A stretch of 64,000 bases of DNA from Aphis gossypii (GCF_020184175.1 NC_065532.1:7130001-7194000); one strand, 5' to 3'; positions 1 through 11,187 are shown, counted from the stretch's first letter. A program made the numbers and translations. Notes: generated by a model from the sequence alone, not told the origin.

Positions 1-769
1 ATTTCTTATATGAAGAGTTTGTTGTATTTCATTCAAGAATTGCTCAAATTTATTAATTATATATTATATAAATTCATTATCTATAATACGAATAAAAATA
101 TTTAAAAATATCCTTTTTTAATAATATTTTACTTATTTATTTATATATTATTACGTTGTTATATAGATATCCACTATAAGTATTTTATATTATATTTTCT
201 TACAAATAATTATTGAATGATTGTTAAAAAACGAATTATTAATGATTTTCAGTATACAGTTTATTTGTTCATTAGTTGTCATTTGGAACTCTCTACATAT
301 CCATTTATCCATTTAAATTATATTATTTTTAATAATAGTATAGTTACGATTGTTACTTTAATAGGATATCGATAACAGTTAAATTAGCTTTTGACCGTGC
401 TAATACAATACAATTGCGCGCACTCTCAACCATTTTACCTGTAAAAAACACGACAAAATTGGACCCTACCCTTGAGCACATAGACATTTCAAAGGTTCAA
501 ATTTGACGGCGGTATTCTTTTGTCGTGTATTATCACAATATCCCATGTGGCATTGTGACTAGACCTATAAACTGGCCTAGACTGTGGTTTAATAAACAAT
601 AAACCCATAATATTAGACTGATCAATTGTAAGTAAAAAAAAAAATAATAATAATAATAATAAAAACATTGTTTGGAAGATAAGGGATATTATAAATTTAA
701 GATATTTTAGGCAACTTAAGATTATTATTTTCATTCCCGTGTTCGATTTCGTCACGAGCAGTTCAACAC
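1..769. other. AT-rich stretch with no visible gene
   Basis: No supported coding frame is visible on either strand. A short AAT microsatellite lies at about 645-665. The one long open frame on the minus strand here is low-complexity (a run of F and L codons read through A-rich and AAT repeats) and is not credible. Confidence 0.6.
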
Positions 770-885
770 AATATAAATTATTTTTTTAAATTTTAATTGT
801 GTGCTGTGTATTTGTGAATAGTTTTAAGTTTTTTAGATAGTTTAAACAGCATTTTATTCAACATCAATCTACAGCCGTGTAACGG
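770..885 (+). other. Candidate non-coding first exon with a 5' splice site
   Basis: The sequence ends at 885 with a consensus donor, AACGG|GTAAGTAAAA. The first plausible acceptor on this strand in front of a good start codon is TTTTCTTAG|AACGTAACC at 4735/4736, nine bases upstream of the ATG at 4745. Joining them would give the transposase-like frame a short untranslated leader exon and an intron of about 3.85 kb holding the 1.2-4.15 kb transposon. This is inference from splice motifs only; the exon's 5' limit is a guess. Confidence 0.22.
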
Positions 886-1216
886 GTAAGTAAAACGAAA
901 TATTCTTAAGCATTTAACTATAATATACTGCATACCTACCTACTATACCTATGAAAAATTACTATTAATGAATAATTTAATTAAATGAGCGATGATTATA
1001 AAATAATAATTTATTACTAAATAAAATAAATTATTAACGAAAAGTTAATTTTTATATTATTCAGTTATTTAAAGTGTTTTATTATAGAGAAACAATATAA
1101 TTTCAAATAAGATTATTTTCATAGACGAACATATTTTAACAAATATTTAAAATATTTAAGAACAATTAAATTTTATATTCATTGTTTATTTGAAGTGCTT
1201 ATTAAAACATGAAAAA

Positions 1217-4147
1217 GCTTTGTCAAGTGAGCACCGCTCTGCTATATATTAGGTGTCGTGTGGTTTACTATAAATCGTTATTTTACGAATGAATTTTGGA
1301 TTTCATACAAATTTAAACTAAGGATAAAATTGTATAATTGACCAACGTTTAAGTTCTTTTATAATTATTGTAAGCCAAACTTATGGAAAATCTAGTATTA
1401 AATTTTCAACTCTTAGTTAGGTACTTATACAATATTTTTTATTATTTTTAACTACAAAATAATTTGCAAATATTCATGATTTTGACGAATTTTTGTTATA
1501 ATTTGAACTTCAAATATGTGATATTATATATATTATAATGATGATATATGATTTTAGCGCAAGGTAGGGATTTTAGTGCTCACACATAACAGGTCCTATA
1601 TTAATGACACATGCAATAAATATTTTACTCTGGTTTAAATATTAAGCGGACAAATATAATAAGTCTGGACTTGTTACTTCTGTCAAAAACAATTCATTCA
1701 ATTTTGAATGTATAATGTTTTAGATAATATTGATTTTGTTAATCTATTTATAAAAAATGAATACGCCCGAATGTATTATTTGTTAGAAAATCTATTTTTA
1801 ACACTTTATGCCGTTTTAATCACTAATGATACATCAAAATAATATTATTTTTATCGATATGATATTATTATTACTCTTACTATCATATTTAAACGTGTGA
1901 CGCTCGTGGCTCGTGTCATATTTTGTTGTCGTTGTGTCTCCAGTCTATCTTAAATTTGTCAATAAATTATATTCAATACAAATTATAGCTATGATTGTGT
2001 ATGATATATATTTAAATTTTTTGTATTTAAAATTTGATGTCTTTATTAATCATAAAGTAACATTAAAGGACGGGTTTTATTCGACTAAAAATTTGATAAA
2101 CACTACTTTTTATTTTTCACAGAAAATGTAATACTTTTTTCATTTTATTAACTTTTTTACAACAATTATATATTATATTTAATTAAGCATACCAAAAAAT
2201 TAGTATTAAGTACATTTCAACTATTTATATTATTAATTAATTATAGTTTAAGTGTATTATATTTTCAAGTATTTTGGTTTATCTAAACATTTTTTATCGA
2301 TATTTATAAAAAAAAAATACAAAAACGAATATTTCAAATGCATATAAATAGCCTTAAATAAGCAAAGTATTTTAAAAATTAAATTATGTAAAGAAAATTC
2401 GAATCAAAATAAATTATGAAATTTTCAAGTAACTACGACTTATATTTTTTGTATTATAACAAATAATGAAAATCGTTTGAGGATAAATTGTTATCGTTAT
2501 GCGATTTCGTAAAAATTTAAAATTCAAATGCTCATAAAATTTCTTAAAAATAAGCTTTGAGTTTTCTCTATGACTAATTGAAGAAAATATTATGGAAAAC
2601 TTTAGTTGGATTTTTTAACCTTAGATATAAACACAAAAAATATTTTATGATTTTTCAACTACAAAATTACTTGAACATTTTTGTGATTTTGACATATTTC
2701 GTAATAATTTGAACCTTAAACGCTTTAAAAAAAATATTTATCACAATTTTTCAACAATTTTTGATTTTTTTTTTTATTGGTCTTGAAATTTATATTTTCG
2801 CTTCGACGACTAAGGCCATTAGCGTTACATTAGAAAAGAAAAAAAAATACATATATATATATATATTTACAATATTGGTATTTTATCTTAAAGTAAATTT
2901 AAAAACTACAATTTATAAGAAACGTTGTATTCAATTTTCAAGTTTTTTTAAATTTTTTGGGCACACAGCATTATTTATTGGCACTTCGAAAAAAAATACT
3001 TAGAAAAATCGAAAATTTCAGTTGTCTATAAGTAACAAAAAGTGCAAAAATATGTTGAAAATTTAACTGTATATGGAAATACTGATATATAGGAGCATTT
3101 TTTTTTTTTTTTAATGCATTTAAAGTTAAAATTTTTACATAGTTTGTTAAAATCACAAGAAATTACAAACTACAAATAAATTTTGTAATTACCTACAATT
3201 TATAAATCTTTAGCTAATTTAAATAGGCTTTAAAAATTAAATATAATACTCCTCTAAAGTATTTCATACTGGACCTAAACAAATCTTAAAAATATACAAA
3301 CCCTATAACTTATTATAGACATTTGAAGAAGTTCAAATTTGAATGAAATTAGGTATTTATACTTTTATACTATGTTAAATATTTTATTTTAAATCAAAAA
3401 TATTTATCTAAGTTTTATTGTTTCTAATGCTGAACGAGGCGAGAGATCTAGTGATTTTGCAAGTTATTATATTGCATTAACATCATTTGTATACACTTAT
3501 TTTTGCGTCATTTGAAATTAATTTTCACTAAATGCTTACATTAGTGTTATATTATATATATATACAGTTTAATTTTCAAAATATTTTGACTTTCTTTGAG
3601 TTATTTATAGACCACTGAAATTTTCGATTTTCTGAGAATTTTTTTTTTTTTTTTGAAGTGTTAATAAAATATTTTTGGCTGAGTCAAAATACATGAAAAT
3701 TTAATACAAAGTTCCTTATAAAGTATTCTTATAGTGATTAAAAAATTATAAGAATATATATGCGCATTTTTTTTTATTAGCATATAAATATTGACAACAA
3801 TTCGTCAAAATCTTGAGTATTTGCAAATTATTTTGTAGGTATAATTCATAAAAATTTTCGTATAGCTAGTAATAGCTAAGAGTTGAAAATTTAATATAAG
3901 GTTTTCCATATGTAGTTTTACAAATTTACAATAATTATAAAAGAAATTATATTTTGGTGTATTTATGCCATTAAAACATAAACCACCTTTTTCACTAACC
4001 ACTGGAAATTATATCCTAGGCTGACAAATAATCTTCGTTCAGAATCGTTTTTAGTATACAATGATATCCCTCATTGGATTAAAATTTAATGAATCAATTA
4101 TAGTTATTTACTATACAGCAGAGCGGTATTCATTTGACTGACTTTTT
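1217..4147. mobile_element. Foldback-like element with ~30-bp terminal inverted repeats
   Basis: The left end (about 1222) reads GTCAAGTGAGCACCGCTCTG. The reverse complement of the right end (to 4138) reads GTCAAATGAATACCGCTCTG. The two 30-bp ends agree at about 25 positions, and the match may extend outward over an A-rich run. Longer inverted arms lie inside: about 1355-1510 pairs with about 3785-3945 ('ATAATTATTGTAA', 'AAATTTTCAACTCTTAG', 'AAAATAATTTGCAAATA' recur in opposite orientation). The body is AT-rich, carries no credible protein, and resembles the GATTCTGA-type repeats found elsewhere in the window. The terminus resembles the left end of the MULE fragment at 22.7 kb (ACCGCTTTGCT), suggesting a non-autonomous MULE-type element. 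No clean target-site duplication could be assigned by eye. Confidence 0.6.
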
Positions 4148-4735
4148 TAGTATTTGTTAACGTTTTTAATATTATTTCAAAAATACTAATTATTTTCTAG
4201 AATATTATCGATTTACACTGATATTTATTTTTTTTATATATATATATTTTTTTGAGTATTTAGGATATTTTGTGATTAAAAATGTTAATTTACAAATTCA
4301 GTGATTGATTTTAAAATTATTTACAATAAATCCGAAAAAATTTCACTTTGTGGCCGGGAAGGGTGGATAGCTTCATAAACGTATTCATGGATACGTATTT
4401 GAATTTGTTTAAATATATACTATTATATTGTATACACACAATGATAAATTCAAATCCAAATTTTTAAAAAACATACTATTATATTACGAATTTTCAATAA
4501 AAAAAATTAATAAATTTAATAACAATAACATCATAAAATATAATTAAGAAAGTAGTAACATTGTATACTTTTCGTTTATAATAATTTTATATCATTGAAT
4601 TCAAATTTAATACGTTCGTAAATTTGTTAAAACACTTACTATATCTATAGCTGAGCTGTGTCTACTTTTCCACTTTTTTGTTTATTAATTTAATGTTGTT
4701 AGTATGAATTCATAATAATTAAAACATTTTCTTAG
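4148..4735. other. AT-rich spacer before the transposase-like frame
   Basis: No gene is visible. The only notable feature is the candidate 3' splice acceptor TTTTCTTAG at its end, just before the start codon at 4745. Confidence 0.5.
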
Positions 4736-4744
4736 AACGTAACC

Positions 4745-5617
4745 ATGCCTCGACCTCCATCAGTATTGCCTACCGATATCATCAAAGCTATTGAAGATAA
4801 TAAAAATTTATTTCAAAATGGTATACCCATACCAAGTGATTCAAGTTGGACGAAAATAGCCAACACATTAAATAACATCTTAACACCAAAGCATTTATAT
4901 ACTATAGTGAAAAATAATAGATACAATGTACAACAAGTATTGGCAAAAGAACCAGAGCTACCGATTGAGAATATATTATCATCTCAACATTCTGAACAGT
5001 CTGAAAATGATAGCAATGAAAGTGAAGAAATCATGAATTTTAATATAGTTTTGTCTGTAGAAGAATGGAAAGAGATTGGCCCTAAAATTAAGAAATACAA
5101 CTGCCAGGATAAAAAATTTTCAAAAATTAATCAAAAAAGTTATTATGTCCTTGAACCTTATCAATGGACCAATGTTATACATAAACATTTGCATGCACAC
5201 TGTGGCTTGCCGTGTGCAATATCATATAAAAGAGCTAATGTGCATCCTGGAGGGAATATATATCTAAAAATTGTCGGAAGTTGCTCTTCTTGTAACAGTA
5301 AGTTCACTGGAGAAATTGAAAACGAACCTGATGAAAATGCAATTATTATAATTGCATGTAAGTATCAAGGGATGTATAAAGAGTGTAGAGGAAAAAATAA
5401 AAGAAGGTTGATAGGGAGAAAACGCGATAAGCTGAAAAATAAGTTGATAAAAGAAAATATGTCTGCTAGCTACATACAAAGAATGGAAGCAAAAGGAATA
5501 ATGCATTTTGGAGAAAAAGAACCCAGTCATATACCAACATTAAATTCTCTTAGAATATTAAAATCTAAAGCATTACAACAAGAAAGAAAAATTTATTCCT
5601 TAGCATACTATACTTAA
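4745..5617 (+). CDS. MULE-type transposase-like protein, N-terminal part (3'-truncated)
   Basis: Open frame of 290 codons starting at an ATG in a good context (AACCATGCC). Residues 1-65 form a basic/polar N-terminal domain (SWTKIANTLNNILTPKHLY), followed by an acidic Ser/Glu/Asn-rich linker at about 80-97. From about 100-215 there is a compact domain with paired cysteines (HCGLPC at about 152-157, CSSC at about 180-183) that could bind zinc. A very basic stretch follows (KNKRRLIGRKRDKLKNK, about 217-235). This layout resembles the N-terminal region of MULE/NOF-like transposases common in aphid genomes; the catalytic DDE part is absent. The last ~11 codons (ERKIYSLAYYT) are not transposase: from about 5583 the DNA matches the region upstream of Gr exon 1 at 31.1 kb. 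The frame was therefore cut by a rearrangement and gained a foreign stop. It could be a relic, or the start of a domesticated gene. The family assignment is from recall and was not searched. Confidence 0.6.
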   Translation: MPRPPSVLPTDIIKAIEDNKNLFQNGIPIPSDSSWTKIANTLNNILTPKHLYTIVKNNRYNVQQVLAKEPELPIENILSSQHSEQSENDSNESEEIMNFNIVLSVEEWKEIGPKIKKYNCQDKKFSKINQKSYYVLEPYQWTNVIHKHLHAHCGLPCAISYKRANVHPGGNIYLKIVGSCSSCNSKFTGEIENEPDENAIIIIACKYQGMYKECRGKNKRRLIGRKRDKLKNKLIKENMSASYIQRMEAKGIMHFGEKEPSHIPTLNSLRILKSKALQQERKIYSLAYYT

Positions 5618-6171
5618 ATAAATAATGCAGTTATTGAATGTGTCAAATGTGAGAATACATTAATGTTCAAAGATATATATAAAATATGTATACGAATTTA
5701 ATGTTCACGAATTATAAATTTTTTACATTTGTACCAAAAATAGCCGAGAGCCTTGGCTTCTCAGGCGTTTATCCTTATTGTGTCATTAAATCAACATTTC
5801 TATACACACACTAGAAAGTACCTTTTTTTTTTTGTTATAAATAAAAAAATATTTAATTTTTTCTACAACTACAAGTTTCGCTTTATAATGCAGCACTACC
5901 TGAATAAATAGATATTAAGTGTTTATACTTTTTATTTAGCAATTTTGTTTAAGAGAAAATTTATTATTGGTTAAATATAAGGCAGGAAAACACAGTACTT
6001 ATATTGAGAGTGTGGATGGTTAAAATCACAGACTTATGGGTGTCATCTAATTAACACATCATGGACGTTTTGACTCAACCAAGTTATGAAATATAAATAA
6101 CATGTTGTTATTACATATTTTTATTTTTGTTACTTTGTATTATGTTGTAATGTTATTATTTTTGGTTATCG
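5583..6171. repeat. Segmental copy of the region upstream of Gr exon 1
   Basis: From AAGAAAGAAAAATTTATTCC onward this stretch runs almost base for base with about 31118-31706, the DNA upstream of the Gr gene at 28.4-31.1 kb, with only scattered substitutions and 1-2 nt indels. Identity stops at about 6171 (GGTTATCGCT), where a GATTCTGA-type repeat begins. No receptor exon 1 lies on its left, as there should be; the transposase-like frame is there instead. This is an orphan upstream region produced by rearrangement. The TATA-like block shared by Gr upstream regions is present at about 5675-5700. Confidence 0.8.
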
Positions 6172-6706
6172 CTATAAGAATAACTTATGAGGAACTTTGT
6201 ATTAATTTTTCAAATATTTTGACTCCGCCAAAAATATTTTATCGACACTTTAAAAAAAATTCTTAGGAAAATTGAAAATTTCAATTGTCTATAAATAGTT
6301 CAAAAAAAGTCAAAATTCTTTGAAAATTTAACTGTGTATGGAAAACGCTAATATAAACATTTGGTGAAATTTTCAAGTATTTACATCAATTAGTTTTTGA
6401 GTAATAGCAAAATAAAAAATTCGATTTTGATGAAAACTGGTTTTGAGTAAAAATCCCGTTTTTCAATCATTTTTTTAGAGTTTTTCGCGATTAATTTAAA
6501 AAATATTTAAAATTTTTAACTTTTGCCCCCCCCCCAAAGTACCAACTAGATTCAATTTCCTTTTCAAAGAGGGGCTGAAGTCAAAAATCGAAGCAATTTT
6601 ACTGCTCCAAATGTTGTCGACAGACACAAAAAATAAAACACACATTATTAACCTAACCAAGTCAATACATTCATCACTCCGTTCAGAATCTAAAATTCAG
6701 TAGAAT
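6172..6706. repeat. Interspersed aphid repeat with 'CAGAATCTAAAA' terminus
   Basis: AT-rich repeat ending in CATCACTCCGTTCAGAATCT. It shares long stretches with the copies at 20.8-21.5, 34.4-35.4 and 46.2-47.4 kb, for example the 'TCGAAAATTTCAGTTGTC'-like and 'GAAAATTTAACTG' segments. It contains a run of about ten C at 6524-6533 and no protein frame. It fills the gap between the orphan upstream copy and the first degenerate Gr segment. Confidence 0.65.
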
Positions 6707-7214
6707 AACATTTTAATACAATATATTGTTATTTTTAAAGTGATAATTGAAACATAACAATCGATAATTAAAAAAGGAGAGACAGATATAAATATTTTAT
6801 AAATAGGTAGAAATAATTCCATTTAAATATAATAATGATTGGGTGGTGCAATAATAGGCAGTCATCTTAAACGAACCATTGTTATTAATACATAAATGTA
6901 CTAATAATGAATTATGTTATCACCAATAGACAGTTAAACTATACATATAAGAATTAATCTTTTATTATTAAGTTTGTTTAATAACGAATAAATTATTTAT
7001 GATATCAAATGTTATTTAACAAAATTTAAACTTATATTATAATATGTAATTTTTTGAATTTGCTTTAAACAGAACTTTTTAATAATTAATTTTAATGTTT
7101 TTAAACCATATTTAAATGAAAATGACAATTTCCAATAAATAATTTTAATTCAAATGAAATAATTCCACATACAAAGGTACTTAAGTATAAAATATTATGA
7201 TAATAAATAGTTAC

Positions 7215-7502
7215 TCAATTATCCATTTGTTTGATAGTCTAGCAGCAATAATATTAGTCCAAAATTTAAGAATAACTATAACATGGATTATTCGAATTTT
7301 TGAACCGTATGGATAAATTAACATAAAAGTGAACATCGACAATACATTAAAACTTGTTATTTAACAAACATATGTGAAACAACGACAAAACATTATGAAC
7401 AAATAGGCCAGTCGGTTCCATTGTATACGTAATATCAATTAAACCTATGCACTAAGACAAACATAAAATAGCTTTTAAGGTACTATGAAAAACAGTAGTC
7501 AT
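7215..7502 (-). pseudogene. Gr exon 1 relic (7.2-7.5 kb)
   Basis: Read on the minus strand from the ATG at 7502 it gives MTTVFHSTLKAILCLS, then TAG where other copies have the Lys of 'LSKCIG'. Recognisable exon 1 sequence follows (CIGLIDITYTMEPTGLFVHN) down to a donor site at 7215. It is 288 bases against 284-287 in intact exons, so there is also a net frame change. The break lies around GTTATTTAACAAA, the junction motif of the nearby tandem array. No exon 2 lies downstream of it. Confidence 0.75.
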
Positions 7503-7696
7503 TTCGACAACGGTTGTAGACAAAACTGACTAAGGTAAAGAAAAAAATGTTTATTCCTTAGCATACTATACTTAAATACTATTAGCAAATTGTGAGTACG
7601 CTGTCAAAATAATATACCATTACTATAAAATTAATATTATTATTGAAATATTGCATCTCCAGTGAAAACAAGCTGTATGTGTAAAGAATATAATTC

Positions 7697-7814
7697 AAAA
7701 AATGAAATTAAAAATATATCCCATTGTCTTTTGCTGAATGAACGCTGATTGCTCAACAGTTTGGTTGAAATTGGTGTTAGTTTACGATCAAACTCAATCA
7801 TACCATTAATAAAT
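7697..7814 (-). pseudogene. Gr exon 2 5' stub
   Basis: An acceptor (TTTTCAG) at 7815-7817 is followed by exon 2 sequence reading FINGMIEFDRKLTPIST, then QRSFSKRQWDIF. After about 39 codons the homology stops and the DNA switches to Gr upstream-type sequence (AATATAATTC). About 170 codons of exon 2 and all later exons are missing, so this is an isolated fragment. Confidence 0.75.
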
Positions 7815-8159
7815 CTGAAAACAAAACATTTTTATTTACTGCATTGACAATTAAAAAAAATAAATAGAATTAAATATTTTTTTAACTCATATTATAAATT
7901 ATATTAAAATCGATAATTAAAAAAGGAGAGACAGATATAAATATTTTATAAATAGGTAGAAATAATTCCATTTAAATATAATAATGATTGGGTGGTGCAA
8001 TAATAGGCAGTCATCTTAAACGAACCATTGTTATTAATACATAAATGTACTAATAATGAATTATGTTATCACCAATAGACAGTTAAACTATACCTATTAG
8101 AATTAATCTTTTATTATTAAGTTTGTTTAATAACGAATAAATTATTTATGATATCAAAT

Positions 8160-9350
8160 GTTATTTAACAAAATTTAAACTTATATTATAATATGTAATT
8201 TTTTGAATTTGCTTTAAACAGAACTTTTTAATAATTAATTTTAATGTTTTTAAACCATATTTAAATGAAAATGACAATTTCCAATAAATAATTTTAATTC
8301 AAATGAAATAATTCCACATACAAAGGTACTTAAGTATAAAATATTATGATAATAATAGTTACTCAATTATCCATTTGTTTGATAGTCTAGCAGCAATAAT
8401 ATTAGTCCAAAATTTACGAATAACTATAACATGGATTATTCGAATTTTTGAACCGTATGGATAAATTAACATAAAAGTGAACATCGACAATACATTAAAA
8501 CTTGTTATTTAACAAAATTTAAACTTATATTATAATATGTAATTTTTTGAATTTGCTTTAAACAGAACTTTTTAATAATTAATTTTAATGTTTTTAAACC
8601 ATATTTAAATGAAAATGACAATTTCCAATAAATAATTTTAATTCAAATGAAATAATTCCACATACAAAGGTACTTAAGTATAAAATATTATGATAATAAA
8701 TAGTTACTCAATTATCCATTTGTTTGATAGTCTAGCAGCAATAATATTAGTCCAAAATTTACGAATAACTATAACATGGATTATTCGAATTTTTGAACCG
8801 TATGGATAAATTAACATAAAAGTGAACATCGACAATACATTAAAACTTGTTATTTAACAAAATTTAAACTTATATTATAATATGTAATTTTTTGAATTTG
8901 CTTTAAACAGAACTTTTTAATAATTAATTTTAATGTTTTTAAACCATATTTAAATGAAAATGACAATTTCCAATAAATAATTTTAATTCAAATGAAATAA
9001 TTCCACATACAAAGGTACTTAAGTATAAAATATTATGATAATAATAGTTACTCAATTATCCATTTGTTTGATAGTCTAGCAGCAATAATATTAGTCCAAA
9101 ATTTAAGAATAACTATAACATGGATTATTCGAATTTTTGAACCGTATGGATAAATTAACATAAAAGTGAACATCGACAATACATTAAAACTTGTTATTTA
9201 ACAAAATTTAAACTTATATTATAATATGTAATTTTTTGAATTTGCTTTAAACAGAACTTTTTAATAATTAATTTTAATGTTTTTAAACCATATTTAAATG
9301 AAAATGACAATTTCCAATAAATAATTTTAATTCAAATGAAATAATTCCAC
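8160..9350. repeat. 344-bp tandem array of Gr exon 1 3' end plus intron 1
   Basis: Units begin with GTTATTTAACAAAATTTAAA at 8160, 8504, 8849 and 9193: three complete units of 344-345 bases and a partial fourth ending at about 9350. Each unit carries intron-1 DNA, then the C-terminal ~50 codons of exon 1 in reverse (ILKFWTNIIAARLSN is readable). The same motif at 7011 and 7356 flanks one more unit. The seam joins exon 1 (normally GTTATTTCAAAACATATG) to intron 1 (GTTATTTAACAAAATTT), which suggests the array began by a microhomology-mediated tandem duplication. No unit can encode a receptor. Confidence 0.88.
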
Positions 9351-10069
9351 TCGAACAATTAAATCTAAATAAATAAATAGTTAGTAGGTAATTCATGATT
9401 TAAATGGTGCAATTTTGGATGTAGATAACTATACACTTTACAACATGATGTAACACAAATAATGCTTATACCAGTATGACACTGTTGCAAAATAATAATT
9501 TCAGATATTGAGGCCTTATTAACCAAATGAAAAAAAAGATTAGATTACTAAAAATAAAAAATAAGTGTGATTGATTATTATTTGATATAAAAAATTTACA
9601 CTATTATTGATAATTATATTTAAAAATTTATGTTAGATGCTATAATTTTAAAATAAAATGTATAAGTATAATTAATAATAATTGAATGTGTTTAAGAAGA
9701 AATGTCTATTAATTTATTATAACTTCTAAAAAAAATTGAAATACTTTAATTTTAGTTACATTTATCAATTGTTATTGTAAGTACTTATTTATTGCATTAT
9801 TCATAATAATATATATAAATATACATTTTGTGAAAATGTTGCATAACGTAAGTAAATTTAACACGAATACACCATCATAAAAAACAACAAAATAAAATTT
9901 GAAATTTTTATAATATTGTATTGTATAATATTTTTAATTTTGCTTTGTATGAATTTTGTTAATTCTTAACTTATTTATTTACAGAAAAATTAATTTAATA
10001 CTAATATACTAATTCCACATCCAAAATTAACTAGAGTATAATATGTAATAGGTAATACTAAATAGTTAC
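9351..10069. other. Intron-1-like AT-rich DNA, no gene
   Basis: Sequence resembling the intron 1 DNA of other Gr copies, for example the AT-rich stretch in front of the exon 1 donor at 25.1-25.8 kb. No exon 2 is recognisable here, so the exon 1 relic that follows has no downstream partner. Confidence 0.5.
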
Positions 10070-10356
10070 TTGATTATCCAATTGTTTAATAATCTAGCTG
10101 CGATAATATTAATCTAAAATTTAAGAATGGTACAGACTTGGATTATATGAATTTTTGAGCCAAATTGATAAAAGTACTTTTAACTGAAGATCAACAGTAT
10201 AATAAACCGTGTTATTTCAAAACACATGTGACACAACGGCTTAACATTATGAACTAATAGGCCAATCGATTCCATTTTATACGTACTGTCAATAAAACCT
10301 ATACATTTGGACAAAATTAAAGTAGGTCTTAAGGTTCTATGAAAAACAGTAGTCAT
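10070..10356 (-). pseudogene. Gr exon 1 relic (10.1-10.4 kb)
   Basis: Full-length exon 1 (287 bases, ATG at 10356, donor AA|GTAACT at 10070). It reads MTTVFHRTLRPTLILSKCIG and runs open to about codon 58 (ILLIFS), then TAA. A second stop, TAG, replaces the Trp of 'LKFW' at codon 81. The gene at 28.4-31.1 kb has a TAG at exactly that codon. No exon 2 is associated with it. Dead copy. Confidence 0.78.
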
Positions 10357-11139
10357 TTCGATAATGCTTATAAACAAAACTGACTAATGTAAAGAAAAAA
10401 ATATTAATTCCTTAAGATAAATACCATTAGCGAATTGTTAGTACCCTGTATTTGTTAGTGCGCTGTCAAAATAATAAACCATTATTAAAAAAATATTATC
10501 ATTATTATTCATCATTCATCATTATATTATTGCACCTCCTGTGAAATCATGCTATATTATGTAAACAATATAATTATATTATTGACATTAACAATGGCGT
10601 AATTTATTGAATATTTCAAAAATTAGGTATGTTCTATGTGTCAGATAAATTAATGCATTATGATGTTACATAAACAATAGATATGTATAATTGTATACTC
10701 TTTTATTAACTACGTATATTTAATATTTTACAAATAACCCAAAATAAATGGACTGTCTGTGTCTCTCAGTCACTTATTCTAATTTATTGAATATCTTTAG
10801 AGTTTAAAAATCCTAGTCTAAAACATATTTCAAGCCGATTACCTTCTTCGGTGTTTGTTTTATGCTCTTCCATTATAAACATAGTTTTCCAGTTTCTGTT
10901 TTAGATTTGTAATCAGTTACAATTATTTTATTTTACATTACCGTGATCGCTATAAATGGAATCTACAACCTATGATTCTACATAAAATATACATTTAATA
11001 GATCACATTATGACCACACTAATGATTAAAACAATTGTTAAACCTAGGACTGCTGTAAGTGGGAAAAGAAATGAGTGTCTTCTTAACTTTATAAATTTTA
11101 AATGCATGATATTTATACTTTTTTTGTAAATAAATATAT
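10357..11139. other. Gr upstream-type DNA with a recurring non-exonic segment
   Basis: The first part matches the DNA upstream of exon 1 in other copies (CTGTCAAAATAATAAACCAT, then the microsatellite-like AATATTATCATTATTATTCATC). About 10840-11090 matches segments at 12.1-12.4 and 20.45-20.70 kb. On the minus strand these share an acceptor-like TTACAG followed by a hydrophobic reading such as GLTIVLIISVVIM. I do not recognise it. Confidence 0.5.
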
Positions 11140-11147
11140 AAATATAA

Positions 11148-11187
11148 ATAAAGTAGACCTTAAGGTTCTATGAAAAATAGTTGTTAT
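11148..11187 (-). pseudogene. Gr exon 1 5' stub
   Basis: Reads ITTIFHRTLRSTL, matching the first 13 codons of exon 1, but the start codon is ATA instead of ATG. Homology then ends in AT-rich DNA. Upstream sequence of the usual type follows at 11.2 kb (GACTAAGGTAAAGTAAG). Confidence 0.6.

Larger units (their letters stand above)
6757..8516. repeat. ~1.15-kb duplication of Gr intron-1/exon-1 DNA
   Basis: The segment 6757-7368 recurs at 7906-8516 with an offset of 1149 bases and only a handful of differences. Each copy holds intron-1-type sequence (CGATAATTAAAAAAGGAGAG through the AT-rich block) and the 3' half of Gr exon 1. The left copy continues into a full exon 1 relic. The right copy continues into the 344-bp tandem array. 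The near-identity points to a recent event. Confidence 0.8.

Noticed and set aside
489..755. 88-codon minus-strand frame with a hydrophobic stretch
   Set aside because: The F/L run comes from A-rich and AAT-repeat DNA read in reverse; no homologous features or regulatory context.
8160..9350. CRISPR-like regular repeat spacing
   Set aside because: The 344-bp units are contiguous tandem copies of receptor DNA without unique spacers, in a eukaryotic genome.
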